From Oscillospiraceae bacterium (GTDB taxonomy: Bacteria > Bacillota > Clostridia > Oscillospirales > Oscillospiraceae), in contig WRMX01000100.1 of NCBI GenBank assembly GCA_009776905.1, positions 1 through 10,907 on the forward strand: 10,907 nt of DNA, written 5' to 3'. Below, piece after piece: positions 1 to 6,170 of the stretch. The position numbers and the translations under genes are program-made. The stretch's first letter is position 1, and the number at the start of each line of letters is the position of its first letter. A model generated the notes under the pieces. It was not told where the DNA came from, searched no databases, and worked only from the letters and a program-made list of their open reading frames with translations.

Positions 1-1630
1 CCACACAGGCTCGGCCGCAACAGTGATCGACGGGGTCGAAATCTACGGCCCGCAGGACGAACTCGTGAGCGGCCCGTTCGGAGGCCCGCCAGTCAAAGTC
101 ACCGGCCTCACCCGCGACAAAATGGACGAAATAATAGCAAAGCACGTCAGCGCCGCCAGGCAAGTCAAGGAATATGGATTCGGCATGATCATGCTGCATG
201 GTGCGCACGGATTCCTGATACATCAGTTCATGTCGCCAACGCTTAACCACCGCACGGACGAATACGGCGGGACCTTTGAAAACAGGATGCGCTTCCCGCT
301 CGAGATTGTAAGAGCAGTGCGCGAGGCAGTCGGCCCCGGCTTCCCGATCGAGATGCGAATATCGGGCAGCGAAGTATACGAAGGCGGATATGGCATCGAA
401 TACGGCTGCCAAATCGCCGAAGCGCTTGACGGTATCGTCGACCTCATCCACGTGTCCGCAGGCTCCCATGAAGACGCGCGCGTGTTCACGGTGACGCACC
501 CGTCAATGTTCCTTGAGGACGGAGTCAACGTCAAATATGCCGCAGAGGTCAAAAAGCACGTCAAAATATCAAAAGTCGCCACGGTCGGCGCGCTTTCAAA
601 CCCCGCCCTGCTCGAAGAGATCATCGCATCCGGCAAGGCCGACGTCGTGGAAATGGGGCGCGGCATATTATGCGACCCCGACCTGCCCAATAAAGCGCGC
701 GAAGGACGCGATGATGAAATAGTCCACTGCATGCGCTGCCTCACATGCTTCTCCAGCCTGATCAGGCGCGGCCAAATCGTCTGCGCGCTCAATACAGAAA
801 TTGAAAACGCCTCCGAGCGGAAGTTCGCCCCTCCCGATACGTCCCCGAAAAAGGTTCTGGTCGCGGGCGGAGGCATCGCCGGAATGGAAGCGGCCATTAC
901 CTGCGCGGACCGCGGGCACGAGGTCATCCTCTGCGAAAAATCATCACGTCTCGGCGGGGTTCTGCTCTGCGAGGACAAGGTTCCGTTCAAAAAGCACTTG
1001 GGCGAATATCTCGACCAGCAAGCGAAAAAAATTGCAAACCGGCGCATCAAGGTCCTGCTTAACACCGAAGCGACGCCCGAGCTGGCAGCCGAGCTTGCGC
1101 CCGATGTAATTATCGCTGCCCTTGGGTCAACTCCGCTGATCCCCGATATAAAGGGAATAACCGGCGCGAACGTCATCGGAGCGGTCGATGTATATAAGTC
1201 TCCCGAAAAGGTCGGCAAAAAAGCAGTCATTCTCGGCGGAGGCCTGGTCGGCGCCGAGCTTGCGATCTACCTTGGCAGCCTTGGCCATGATGTCACGATC
1301 GTCGAGATGATGCAAAGCTACAACATCGGATATAACTTCCTGCACGGCATGGCCATCGGCATTGAAATCGACGCGCTCGGCATAAACACGGCATTCGGGA
1401 CAAAAGTCGTTGAAATCGACGAAAAAGGCGTCGTAGGAGAGGGTCCTGACGGCAAGAAACTGTTCGAGGCCGATACGGTCATTAACGCCCTGGGCATGGT
1501 TCCCATGCGCGATGCCGCAGAGCCGCTGCGCTTCTGCGCGCCCGCGTTCCACCAGGTCGGCGATTGCCTGTCCGTGAAAAACGTATATGAGGCGACAAGC
1601 GCCGCCCACCAAATAGCAATGGACATCTGA
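1..1630 (+). CDS. Old-yellow-enzyme/2,4-dienoyl-CoA-reductase-like FAD, FMN and Fe-S oxidoreductase (5' truncated)
   Basis: The reading frame is open from base 2 to the TGA at 1628-1630, so the true start lies left of the window and the GTG at 23 is probably internal. Counting that codon as residue 1, the sequence shows an OYE-type TIM-barrel half (to about 235) with the HGAHGFLIHQF and DEYGG segments and the SAGSHE segment. A cysteine cluster C236, C239, C242, C254 follows for a 4Fe-4S centre. Two Rossmann glycine motifs come next, GGGIAG (282-287) for FAD and GGGLVG (405-410) for NAD(P)H, then a C-terminal VGD (512-514). This order is that of E. coli FadH, 2-enoate reductases and BaiCD/BaiH-type enzymes, which reduce activated C=C bonds with NAD(P)H in the cytoplasm. 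The substrate cannot be read from the sequence. Phe64 sits where FadH has its catalytic tyrosine. It converges on the ABC permease with a 16-base gap, and I see no terminator between them. Confidence 0.9.
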   Translation, partial: HTGSAATVIDGVEIYGPQDELVSGPFGGPPVKVTGLTRDKMDEIIAKHVSAARQVKEYGFGMIMLHGAHGFLIHQFMSPTLNHRTDEYGGTFENRMRFPLEIVRAVREAVGPGFPIEMRISGSEVYEGGYGIEYGCQIAEALDGIVDLIHVSAGSHEDARVFTVTHPSMFLEDGVNVKYAAEVKKHVKISKVATVGALSNPALLEEIIASGKADVVEMGRGILCDPDLPNKAREGRDDEIVHCMRCLTCFSSLIRRGQIVCALNTEIENASERKFAPPDTSPKKVLVAGGGIAGMEAAITCADRGHEVILCEKSSRLGGVLLCEDKVPFKKHLGEYLDQQAKKIANRRIKVLLNTEATPELAAELAPDVIIAALGSTPLIPDIKGITGANVIGAVDVYKSPEKVGKKAVILGGGLVGAELAIYLGSLGHDVTIVEMMQSYNIGYNFLHGMAIGIEIDALGINTAFGTKVVEIDEKGVVGEGPDGKKLFEADTVINALGMVPMRDAAEPLRFCAPAFHQVGDCLSVKNVYEATSAAHQIAMDI

Positions 1631-1646
1631 TCGCCTCAAACCACCA

Positions 1647-2435
1647 TTACAGCCGCGTGACAATCGCATTCCCCGACTCATACCGCTTCAACCCAAGATA
1701 AAAAAACCGGCACGCCAAAACGCAATACAACCCCGCGCCGCCCACCGCCGCAAGCAACTGAACAGCGGAAAACCCCCCAAGCAACCGCAACGGCAAATGT
1801 ACCGCAACGGCGACAGGGATAAGGCTGTACATGACCGCACGCACGGCAGGAGCATAAATCTTCTCCGGATAAAGAGAAAAGTTGATGGCAAACTCAGTCG
1901 CCATTCCGCCGATCACGGTCGCATCACCCAAATAGAAACTGAGCGTATGCGCGGTCAGGACAATCGCGGTCAAAATCAGCCCATAGAGCACCACGCCAAA
2001 AAAGAACCACAACCATGCCGCGCCGTTCCCGGCGTAAAATATGAACATTATGACGAAACCGTAGATAAAGTCTCCATAAGCTGCCAGACTCGTTCTGGCG
2101 CAAAGCACGTTGAGCAGGATATTGCACGGCTGCAGCAAAAACGTGTCGAGCTCGCCTGTCACTATAAGCTGCGTAATCCTGGATGCGTTTGCGAAAACAA
2201 CCGTCGACAGCCCATAGCCCGTGCTCGTCACGGCCCATATGAACAGCACGTCGTCAAAGGTATAGTCCGCTATCCTGCCGCCGATCTGCCCAAATGCCAC
2301 CCACCAGAAAAATATGAATGAGCTGTTACTCAAAGCCATTCCGAACGCCTGGCTGAAAAAACTCGCCCTATATTCCAAAGCCGAAGCAAAGTTCAGCTTA
2401 AAGTAGCACGCAAATATCTTTAAATGCTTTTTCAA
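1647..2435 (-). CDS. ABC-2 type exporter permease, second membrane subunit (COG3694/DUF990-like)
   Basis: A hydrophobic protein of 262 aa with about six membrane segments and the segment GELDTFLLQP, matching the G-x-L-D-x2-L-x2-P motif of the COG3694 permease family. It would form the membrane channel together with the neighbouring permease and be driven by the ATPase. I place the start at the TTG at 2435-2433, because AAGGGA (2450-2445) lies nine bases ahead. The in-frame GTG at 2459 would add eight residues and has no visible SD. It follows the upstream permease by 27 bases, so it is the last gene of the operon. The family is usually annotated as an uncharacterised or multidrug-like exporter, and the cargo cannot be inferred from this sequence. 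I see no hairpin with a U-tract after its stop, so transcription may run into the 3' end of the convergent oxidoreductase. Confidence 0.85.
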   Translation of the reverse strand: MKKHLKIFACYFKLNFASALEYRASFFSQAFGMALSNSSFIFFWWVAFGQIGGRIADYTFDDVLFIWAVTSTGYGLSTVVFANASRITQLIVTGELDTFLLQPCNILLNVLCARTSLAAYGDFIYGFVIMFIFYAGNGAAWLWFFFGVVLYGLILTAIVLTAHTLSFYLGDATVIGGMATEFAINFSLYPEKIYAPAVRAVMYSLIPVAVAVHLPLRLLGGFSAVQLLAAVGGAGLYCVLACRFFYLGLKRYESGNAIVTRL

Positions 2436-2462
2436 ATTAACACATCCCTTTCTGCGCACCCC

Positions 2463-3254
2463 TCACCCTCCATTTACCTGCAACCTGCGAATGCAAAAAC
2501 GATAACTGACAAGCGTCGCAACGACGGCGCAAAACGCCCACATCGCCTGGCGCGGGATCAGCTCCAAACATAGCGCGGGCGAGAAATCCACGAATAGCTT
2601 CGCGGGCGCCCAATAAACATATGAAAACGGAAGACTCTTCGCAACAGCCTGCATCCCCTCCGGCAAAAACTCCACCGGCAAAAACATCCCCAGCATGAAC
2701 GCAGTCTTTTGGTATATTAGATACATCGCGAAATTGTCCTCCATCACAAATGCGGACAGCCCGATGAGCATCAAAACAAAGAAATTCAACACAATGCTCA
2801 GCACGACCGATAATGCCACAAGAGGCAGCCCCGCCCACGAAAATGTTGTCAAAGGGCCTACGAAAACATACCCGAGCGCCACCGCCAGCAACCCAAAGCT
2901 CACGAGATTCAAGAGCACCTGCCCCATAGAATTGGCAAACTGGTAAAAAACATAGTGGGTCGGCCGCCCGAGCTGATATGCGATCGATCCTGATTTGACT
3001 TCATCATTCATGGTGTTGTATATGCTCGTGCCGCAGGCAAAGCCGATGAACTCGGTCATAATCAAATACCACACTATCTGGACATAGCTATATCCATGCA
3101 CGCTGCCCTCCCGGTATATCGCCCTCCATAAGCTCATGAATATGTAGATGAATAACGAATAGAAGCAAAAACGCGACAAAGCGGACGCGCGATAAGCGAC
3201 CGCGTTCGAGAGGCTCACCCTCGTGATAACAAGATATTTCCGCATCTTCCTCAT
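2463..3254 (-). CDS. ABC-2 type exporter permease, first membrane subunit (COG4587-like)
   Basis: A 263-aa membrane protein. A short basic N-terminus is followed by about six hydrophobic segments, and the conserved segment SGSIAYQLGRP in the first half corresponds to the G-x-I-x3-L-x-R-P motif of this permease family. Its ATG overlaps the stop of the ATPase gene in an ATGA (3254-3251), so translation is very probably coupled. With its neighbour it would make a heterodimeric membrane domain in the cytoplasmic membrane. The pair resembles COG4587 and COG3694, which normally travel with a COG4586 ATPase, exactly as here. There is no solute-binding protein in the operon, which agrees with export rather than import. 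The family is recognised from motif, topology and operon order; the transported compound is unknown. Confidence 0.87.
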   Translation of the reverse strand: MRKMRKYLVITRVSLSNAVAYRASALSRFCFYSLFIYIFMSLWRAIYREGSVHGYSYVQIVWYLIMTEFIGFACGTSIYNTMNDEVKSGSIAYQLGRPTHYVFYQFANSMGQVLLNLVSFGLLAVALGYVFVGPLTTFSWAGLPLVALSVVLSIVLNFFVLMLIGLSAFVMEDNFAMYLIYQKTAFMLGMFLPVEFLPEGMQAVAKSLPFSYVYWAPAKLFVDFSPALCLELIPRQAMWAFCAVVATLVSYRFCIRRLQVNGG

Positions 3255-4243
3255 GACGCTCCCTCCTGATCGCGGAATATTGCAGCGATGATGTCCTCCA
3301 TCGGCGGGTTGGAAATAGTCACGTCAATCACGTTGCCCAGCCCGGACAACCTTTCCATCACGTCGCCAATTGGGCAAACGTCGGTATCCACGGCAATGGT
3401 CGATTTCATACCGCCCTCCCCTGTTATAATCTCGACACCCGGAAACTCCGGAATCGATTGAGGTATGGAAAAACTTACCTCCACCATCTTCGTGCCGAGA
3501 TAGCCGCCGCGCAGCTCCTCCACCGATGAATCCAGCACGACCCGCCCATGGTCAATAACAACGGCCCTGCGGCATAAATGCTCGATATCCGCCGGGTCAT
3601 GGCTGGTAAGGAAAACCGTGACTCCGCGTTCGCTGTTATATCGCAGTATCAGTTCGCGGATGCTCTGCTTGACGACGACATCCAGCCCGATTGTCGGCTC
3701 GTCCAAGAACAGAAGCTCGGGATTATGCAGCAACGAAGCCGCAACCTCGCAACGTATCCTCTGCCCCAGCGACAGCTTGCGCACGGGCGTCTTCAAAAAC
3801 TCGGACAGCCCGAAAATTTCGGACAATTCATCCACCCTGCGCTTGCGCTCAGCATCGCTGATTTCATAAATGGCGGCAAGAAGCGTGAAGCTGTCCAAGG
3901 CAGGCAGATGCAGCCAAAGCTGCGACTTTTGCCCGAACACGGTGCCGATCGACATCGCCAGCTTTCTCCGCTCGCGGACGGGTGACATCCCAAGCACGGA
4001 GATATCCCCGGAGGTAGGATGCAAAATGCCGCAGAGCATCTTGATAAAAGTGGACTTGCCCGCTCCGTTCGGCCCGATGAACGCGACAATCTCGCCCTTC
4101 TCAATTCGCATGTTGACATCGCGGACAGCGCGCACCTCCGTCCATTCCGGCCTTACAAGGGCGCGGAAGCTCGCCCTCAAGCCCTCGGATTTCACGCGCG
4201 TGCGAAATGTCTTATTGAGGTTGTTCGTTTCAATTGCAGTCAT
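3251..4243 (-). CDS. ABC exporter ATP-binding subunit (COG4586-like)
   Basis: A complete 330-aa ABC ATPase: Walker A GPNGAGKST (57-65), Q-loop Gln105, signature LSLGQ (157-161), Walker B LLFLDEP (177-183, with Glu182 as catalytic base) and switch His215 in TSHD. An N-terminal stretch of about 35 residues precedes the usual nucleotide-binding fold, and a C-terminal extension of about 90 residues follows it; both fit COG4586, in which the ATPase is longer than a minimal subunit. The start is the ATG at 4243-4241 with AAAGGTGAT just upstream. It is the first gene of the exporter operon, and its last four bases overlap the next gene. Its expression is probably controlled by the attenuator in the leader, whose terminator ends about 18 bases before this start. 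It powers transport at the inner face of the membrane. Substrate unknown. Confidence 0.93.
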   Translation of the reverse strand: MTAIETNNLNKTFRTRVKSEGLRASFRALVRPEWTEVRAVRDVNMRIEKGEIVAFIGPNGAGKSTFIKMLCGILHPTSGDISVLGMSPVRERRKLAMSIGTVFGQKSQLWLHLPALDSFTLLAAIYEISDAERKRRVDELSEIFGLSEFLKTPVRKLSLGQRIRCEVAASLLHNPELLFLDEPTIGLDVVVKQSIRELILRYNSERGVTVFLTSHDPADIEHLCRRAVVIDHGRVVLDSSVEELRGGYLGTKMVEVSFSIPQSIPEFPGVEIITGEGGMKSTIAVDTDVCPIGDVMERLSGLGNVIDVTISNPPMEDIIAAIFRDQEGAS

Positions 4244-4261
4244 AATACATCACCTTTCCAC

Positions 4262-4294
4262 AAAAAAACTCCCAAACGATGCATCGTTCAGGAG
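4262..4294 (-). terminator. Intrinsic terminator (attenuator) upstream of the ABC ATPase
   Basis: On the minus strand an 11-pair stem (4294-4284 with 4279-4269, two G-U pairs, loop TGCA) is followed at once by seven T residues (4268-4262). It ends about 18 bases before the ATPase ATG and just upstream of its SD. A terminator between promoter and first structural gene means expression needs read-through, so this is a control element and not an operon end. Confidence 0.8.
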
Positions 4295-4312
4295 CAAAAA
4301 ACACTATCCCTC

Positions 4313-4392
4313 TGCCGATGCAACGCAATTCCAGCGCCCGCACCGGCTTGCTCAATGAGCTACCGGCGCGGCCGCCAAATAACGAGTTGCAT
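4313..4392 (-). promoter_or_regulatory. Attenuator leader: competing RNA helices between leader ORF and terminator
   Basis: Several pairings compete. Segment A (4392-4386, ATGCAAC, inside the leader ORF) can pair seven bases with GTTGCAT (4324-4318, segment B). Segment B (TGCATCG, 4322-4316) can instead pair seven bases with CGATGCA (4286-4280) in the 5' arm and loop of the terminator, with a further short helix GGG/TCC beyond, and so act as an antiterminator. A third helix (4371-4363 with 4346-4338) starts in the last leader codons. When its 3' side is free, it can pair as GCCGGTGC (4347-4340) with GCATCGGC (4321-4314). The elements are seen in the sequence. Which state a stalled ribosome favours depends on the stall codon and is not settled by inspection. 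Confidence 0.55.
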
Positions 4393-4419
4393 AGTATGCA
4401 GTAGTGTCGATGAATGCAT
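4360..4419 (-). CDS. Putative regulatory leader peptide (19 aa) of the ABC exporter operon
   Basis: A short ORF in the 5' leader encodes MHSSTLLHTMQLVIWRPRR and ends in TAG (4362-4360). A clean SD, GGAG at 4430-4427, lies seven bases before the ATG (4419-4417), and a strong promoter lies about 50 bases upstream. The last three codons, for Pro-Arg-Arg, form the 5' arm of a nine-pair hairpin (4371-4363 with 4346-4338). An intrinsic terminator sits about 65 bases past the stop codon. Short leader ORFs of this kind before resistance or export genes are known to act by ribosome stalling. The RPR near the C-terminus matches the Arg/Lys-X-Arg/Lys pattern known to be prone to macrolide-dependent arrest. 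That this peptide is translated and stalls is inference; the SD, ORF and RNA elements are seen directly. Confidence 0.6.
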   Translation of the reverse strand: MHSSTLLHTMQLVIWRPRR

Positions 4420-4470
4420 AATATTTCTCCGGAAGTTTAATATCAGCGAGGCCGCAGCCCCACTTTCGAC

Positions 4471-4500
4471 ATAATAATACACATTATCACCATATGTCAA
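4471..4500 (-). promoter_or_regulatory. Promoter of the ABC exporter operon
   Basis: The minus strand reads a perfect TTGACA (4500-4495) followed by a TATTAT -10 box. The -10 can be taken at 4476-4471 (18-base spacer) or, less likely, at 4479-4474 (15 bases). Transcription would begin near 4467-4463, giving a leader of about 220 bases before the ATPase start. The A+T-rich 18-bp repeat copy at 4502-4519 lies directly upstream and could act as an UP element. Confidence 0.7.
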
Positions 4501-4501
4501 G

Positions 4502-4519
4502 CATAAATAATTCAATAAG
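4502..4519 (+). repeat. 18-bp direct repeat, left copy
   Basis: CATAAATAATTCAATAAG here is identical to 4856-4873; the flanking bases differ on both sides. It abuts the -35 box of the minus-strand ABC promoter (4500-4495) and marks the break point of the cyclase fragment. Confidence 0.9.
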
Positions 4520-4780
4520 CACCTCAACTACAACTCCGGCGAGGCCATCATCGGCAACATCGGGGCCAGCTTCCGCATGGACAATACAGCCATCGGCGAC
4601 ACGGTCAATACCGCTTCGAGGCTAGAATCGAACGCGAAGCCCGGCCAGATACTCATCAGCCGCGCGACCGCCGACATCCTGGGTGAGAGCGAAATCTCGC
4701 TTAACAACCTCGGCAGGCTCAAAGTGAAGGGGAAAAACGAGGAAATCGAAATCTTCGAAGTGAACCAGACTCAAACGTAA
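4511..4780 (+). pseudogene. 5'-truncated class III adenylate/guanylate cyclase fragment
   Basis: The frame opens after an in-frame TAA (4508-4510) and runs to the TAA at 4778-4780, about 89 codons. It encodes the C-terminal half of a class III cyclase catalytic domain: NSGEAIIGNIG, then RMDNTAIGDTVNTASRLE with the Asn-x3-Arg transition-state pair, then KPGQILIS and a final LGRLKVKGK. The first half of the domain, with the metal-binding aspartates, is absent, as is any sensory region, so it cannot be an active cyclase. No SD is found before the internal ATG at 4577. Homology begins abruptly just inside the left copy of an 18-bp direct repeat (4502-4519), and the right copy follows at 4856-4873. 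This suggests a relic left by a recombination or insertion event. It could still be transcribed, but I would not expect a functional product. Confidence 0.85.
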
Positions 4781-4855
4781 CTCCTCAATAGGTCTTATCA
4801 ATTCACACCCGGTGAGGCAAGGGCGTGAACAGAAGCGCACAAATAATTCATTACA

Positions 4856-4873
4856 CATAAATAATTCAATAAG
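4856..4873 (+). repeat. 18-bp direct repeat, right copy
   Basis: Perfect second copy of the 4502-4519 repeat, 354 bases away start to start. It ends two bases before the TTGACA of the promoter for the HD-GYP response regulator. Its inner 10-mer AAATAATTCA occurs once more at 4841-4850, giving an 18-base period. Confidence 0.9.
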
Positions 4874-4875
4874 AA

Positions 4876-4904
4876 TTGACAAAACGGCGTATGGCGCATA
4901 TACT
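4876..4904 (+). promoter_or_regulatory. Promoter of the REC-HD-GYP gene
   Basis: A perfect TTGACA (4876-4881), a 17-base spacer and TATACT (4899-4904). Start of transcription would be near 4911, leaving a short leader of about 36 bases to the start codon. The stretch 4781-4875, between the cyclase relic and this promoter, holds only the right direct-repeat copy and the extra AAATAATTCA. Confidence 0.75.
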
Positions 4905-4946
4905 CACAATAATAATAGACATTCCGGACCGAAAAGGATGATAAAA

Positions 4947-6023
4947 ATGATGAAACACACCGTTATGATTGTCGACGACGCCGAAATCAACCTGATCATG
5001 CTCGGGGAAATAATGAGTACGGAGTATACGGTCATATCCGCCAACAGCGGAGAAGAAGCGCTGGAAATGATGGACAACGAACTGCCGGACATCGTCCTTC
5101 TTGATCTGAACATGCCCAACATGAGCGGCTTTGACGTGCTGCAGCGCATGAAAGAAACCCCAAAGCTCGCAGGCGTGCTGGTAATATTCGTAACAGCGGA
5201 AACAGAGACCTACATGGAAGAAAAAGGCCTGGACATGGGCGCTGTCGACTACGTCCACAAACCTTACAACGAAAGAATTATCAAATATAAAGTGAGAAAC
5301 CACCTGGAACTGAAAGACTACCGCGACAGCCTCGAAAACCTGGTGCAAGTCAGGACGCAAGAACTGCTTACGTCGCATGAAGCGCTGATAGCCAGCATGT
5401 CGCTGATGGCGGAAAAACGCGACAAAGTGACAGGCGACCACTTGGCCAGGATCCAGCTCTCGACTCACCTTCTGTCCCAAAAGCTTTCGCAGGTATACCC
5501 CGAGCTGCTGTCGCCATCGGAAGCAGGGCAAATCACGCTATATTCGCCGCTGCACGATTTGGGGAAAATCGCCATCCCGGACGCAATCCTCGGCAAGCCC
5601 GGCAAGTTGACGTCGGAAGAATTCGACACGATGAAATCGCACACCAGCGAAGGCGGGAACATCCTGAGGGAAACGAACACGATACTCGTCGGCAGCAACA
5701 GCGAGCTGCAATATGCCATAGACATTGCCGAAGGCCACCACGAGCGCTATGACGGGACAGGCTACCCCCATGGGCTCGCAGGCGAATCGATACCGATCGC
5801 CGCCCGGATCGTCTCTCTCGTGGACGTGTATGACGCCCTGCGGAACGCGCGCCCATATAAAGAAGCATACACGCACGAGGAGTCGCACCACATCATCACG
5901 GTCGGCGACGGCAGGACAATGCCGGAGCATTTCGATCCGCGCGTCCTTGAAATATACGTCATGATACAATCCGAGCTGGACGACGTTTGCAACAAATACA
6001 AAGACAAATCGGCTGGACGGTAG
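4947..6023 (+). CDS. Response regulator with HD-GYP output domain (probable c-di-GMP phosphodiesterase)
   Basis: From the ATG at 4947 the protein has 358 residues. I chose this start because GAAAAGG (4931-4937) lies nine bases ahead; longer in-frame starts would read through the promoter. An N-terminal receiver domain (about 4-120) has the acidic pair D10/D11, phospho-acceptor D53 in LLDLNMP, T83 and K105. A linker helix (about 121-150) leads to an HD-GYP domain with H203-D204 in LHDLGKIAIPD, HHERYDGTGYP (264-274) and DVYDALRNARPYK. All key residues of both domains are present, so it is predicted to hydrolyse c-di-GMP when phosphorylated by a histidine kinase, in the cytoplasm. No kinase is co-transcribed. 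The hybrid kinase ending at 9464 is the nearest candidate partner, but a terminator separates them. The region just before it carries a cyclase relic. Confidence 0.93.
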   Translation: MMKHTVMIVDDAEINLIMLGEIMSTEYTVISANSGEEALEMMDNELPDIVLLDLNMPNMSGFDVLQRMKETPKLAGVLVIFVTAETETYMEEKGLDMGAVDYVHKPYNERIIKYKVRNHLELKDYRDSLENLVQVRTQELLTSHEALIASMSLMAEKRDKVTGDHLARIQLSTHLLSQKLSQVYPELLSPSEAGQITLYSPLHDLGKIAIPDAILGKPGKLTSEEFDTMKSHTSEGGNILRETNTILVGSNSELQYAIDIAEGHHERYDGTGYPHGLAGESIPIAARIVSLVDVYDALRNARPYKEAYTHEESHHIITVGDGRTMPEHFDPRVLEIYVMIQSELDDVCNKYKDKSAGR

Positions 6024-6040
6024 CCACCTTCCCAGGTACT

Positions 6041-6088
6041 AATGCGAATGTCTCCCCGATGCTTTTTCATCGGGGAGACGTTCGCATT
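6041..6088 (+). terminator. Long intrinsic terminator after the HD-GYP gene
   Basis: Two 21-base arms (6041-6061 and 6068-6088) pair completely, with a single G-U, around the loop CTTTTT. The 3' flank is only moderately T-rich (TGTCTTT). It lies 17 bases after the stop codon and separates this gene from the kinase operon. The stem is unusually long for a simple terminator. Confidence 0.8.
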
Positions 6089-6100
6089 TGTCTTTCCGAT

Positions 6101-6127
6101 AAGACAAGCTGCTAAAAAACATATAAT
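6101..6127 (+). promoter_or_regulatory. Possible promoter of the lipoprotein/kinase operon
   Basis: TATAAT at 6122-6127 with a partial -35 AAGACA (6101-6106, 15-base spacer). A second TATAAT at 6167-6172 has only TTAAGT (6144-6149) at 17 bases. Both have a perfect -10 and a weak -35, so activator control is possible. One of them probably drives the operon, since a terminator lies just upstream. Confidence 0.35.
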
Positions 6128-6170
6128 AAACAATTTTGGGAGGTTAAGTGCGCAAAAATCTGAGTATATA

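Noticed and set aside
223..1230. 335-codon open frame on the minus strand opposite the oxidoreductase
   Set aside because: It is Ser/Pro/Arg-rich with no domain motifs and lies antisense to a gene with clear flavoenzyme motifs; it is a by-product of G+C-rich codon use.
2436..2459. GTG start at 2459 for the second permease
   Set aside because: No SD precedes it, whereas AAGGGA is nine bases from the TTG at 2435.
4443..4472. Second mini-ORF in the ABC leader, MSKVGLRPR, also ending in R-P-R
   Set aside because: Its ATG lies in or just after the -10 box, at or before the likely transcription start, and has no SD. The shared RPR ending is noted but is probably chance.
4577..4780. Reading the 67-codon frame from the ATG at 4577 as an intact small gene
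   Set aside because: Cyclase homology continues upstream of that ATG in the same frame and is cut by the repeat; there is no SD, and half the catalytic domain is missing.
4812..4946. N-terminal extension of the HD-GYP regulator to 4812
   Set aside because: It would place the promoter and the direct repeat inside the coding region; the receiver domain starts cleanly after 4947, where an SD is well placed.
6042..6170. Longer version of the small ORF starting at 6042
   Set aside because: That ATG lies inside the terminator hairpin of the preceding gene.
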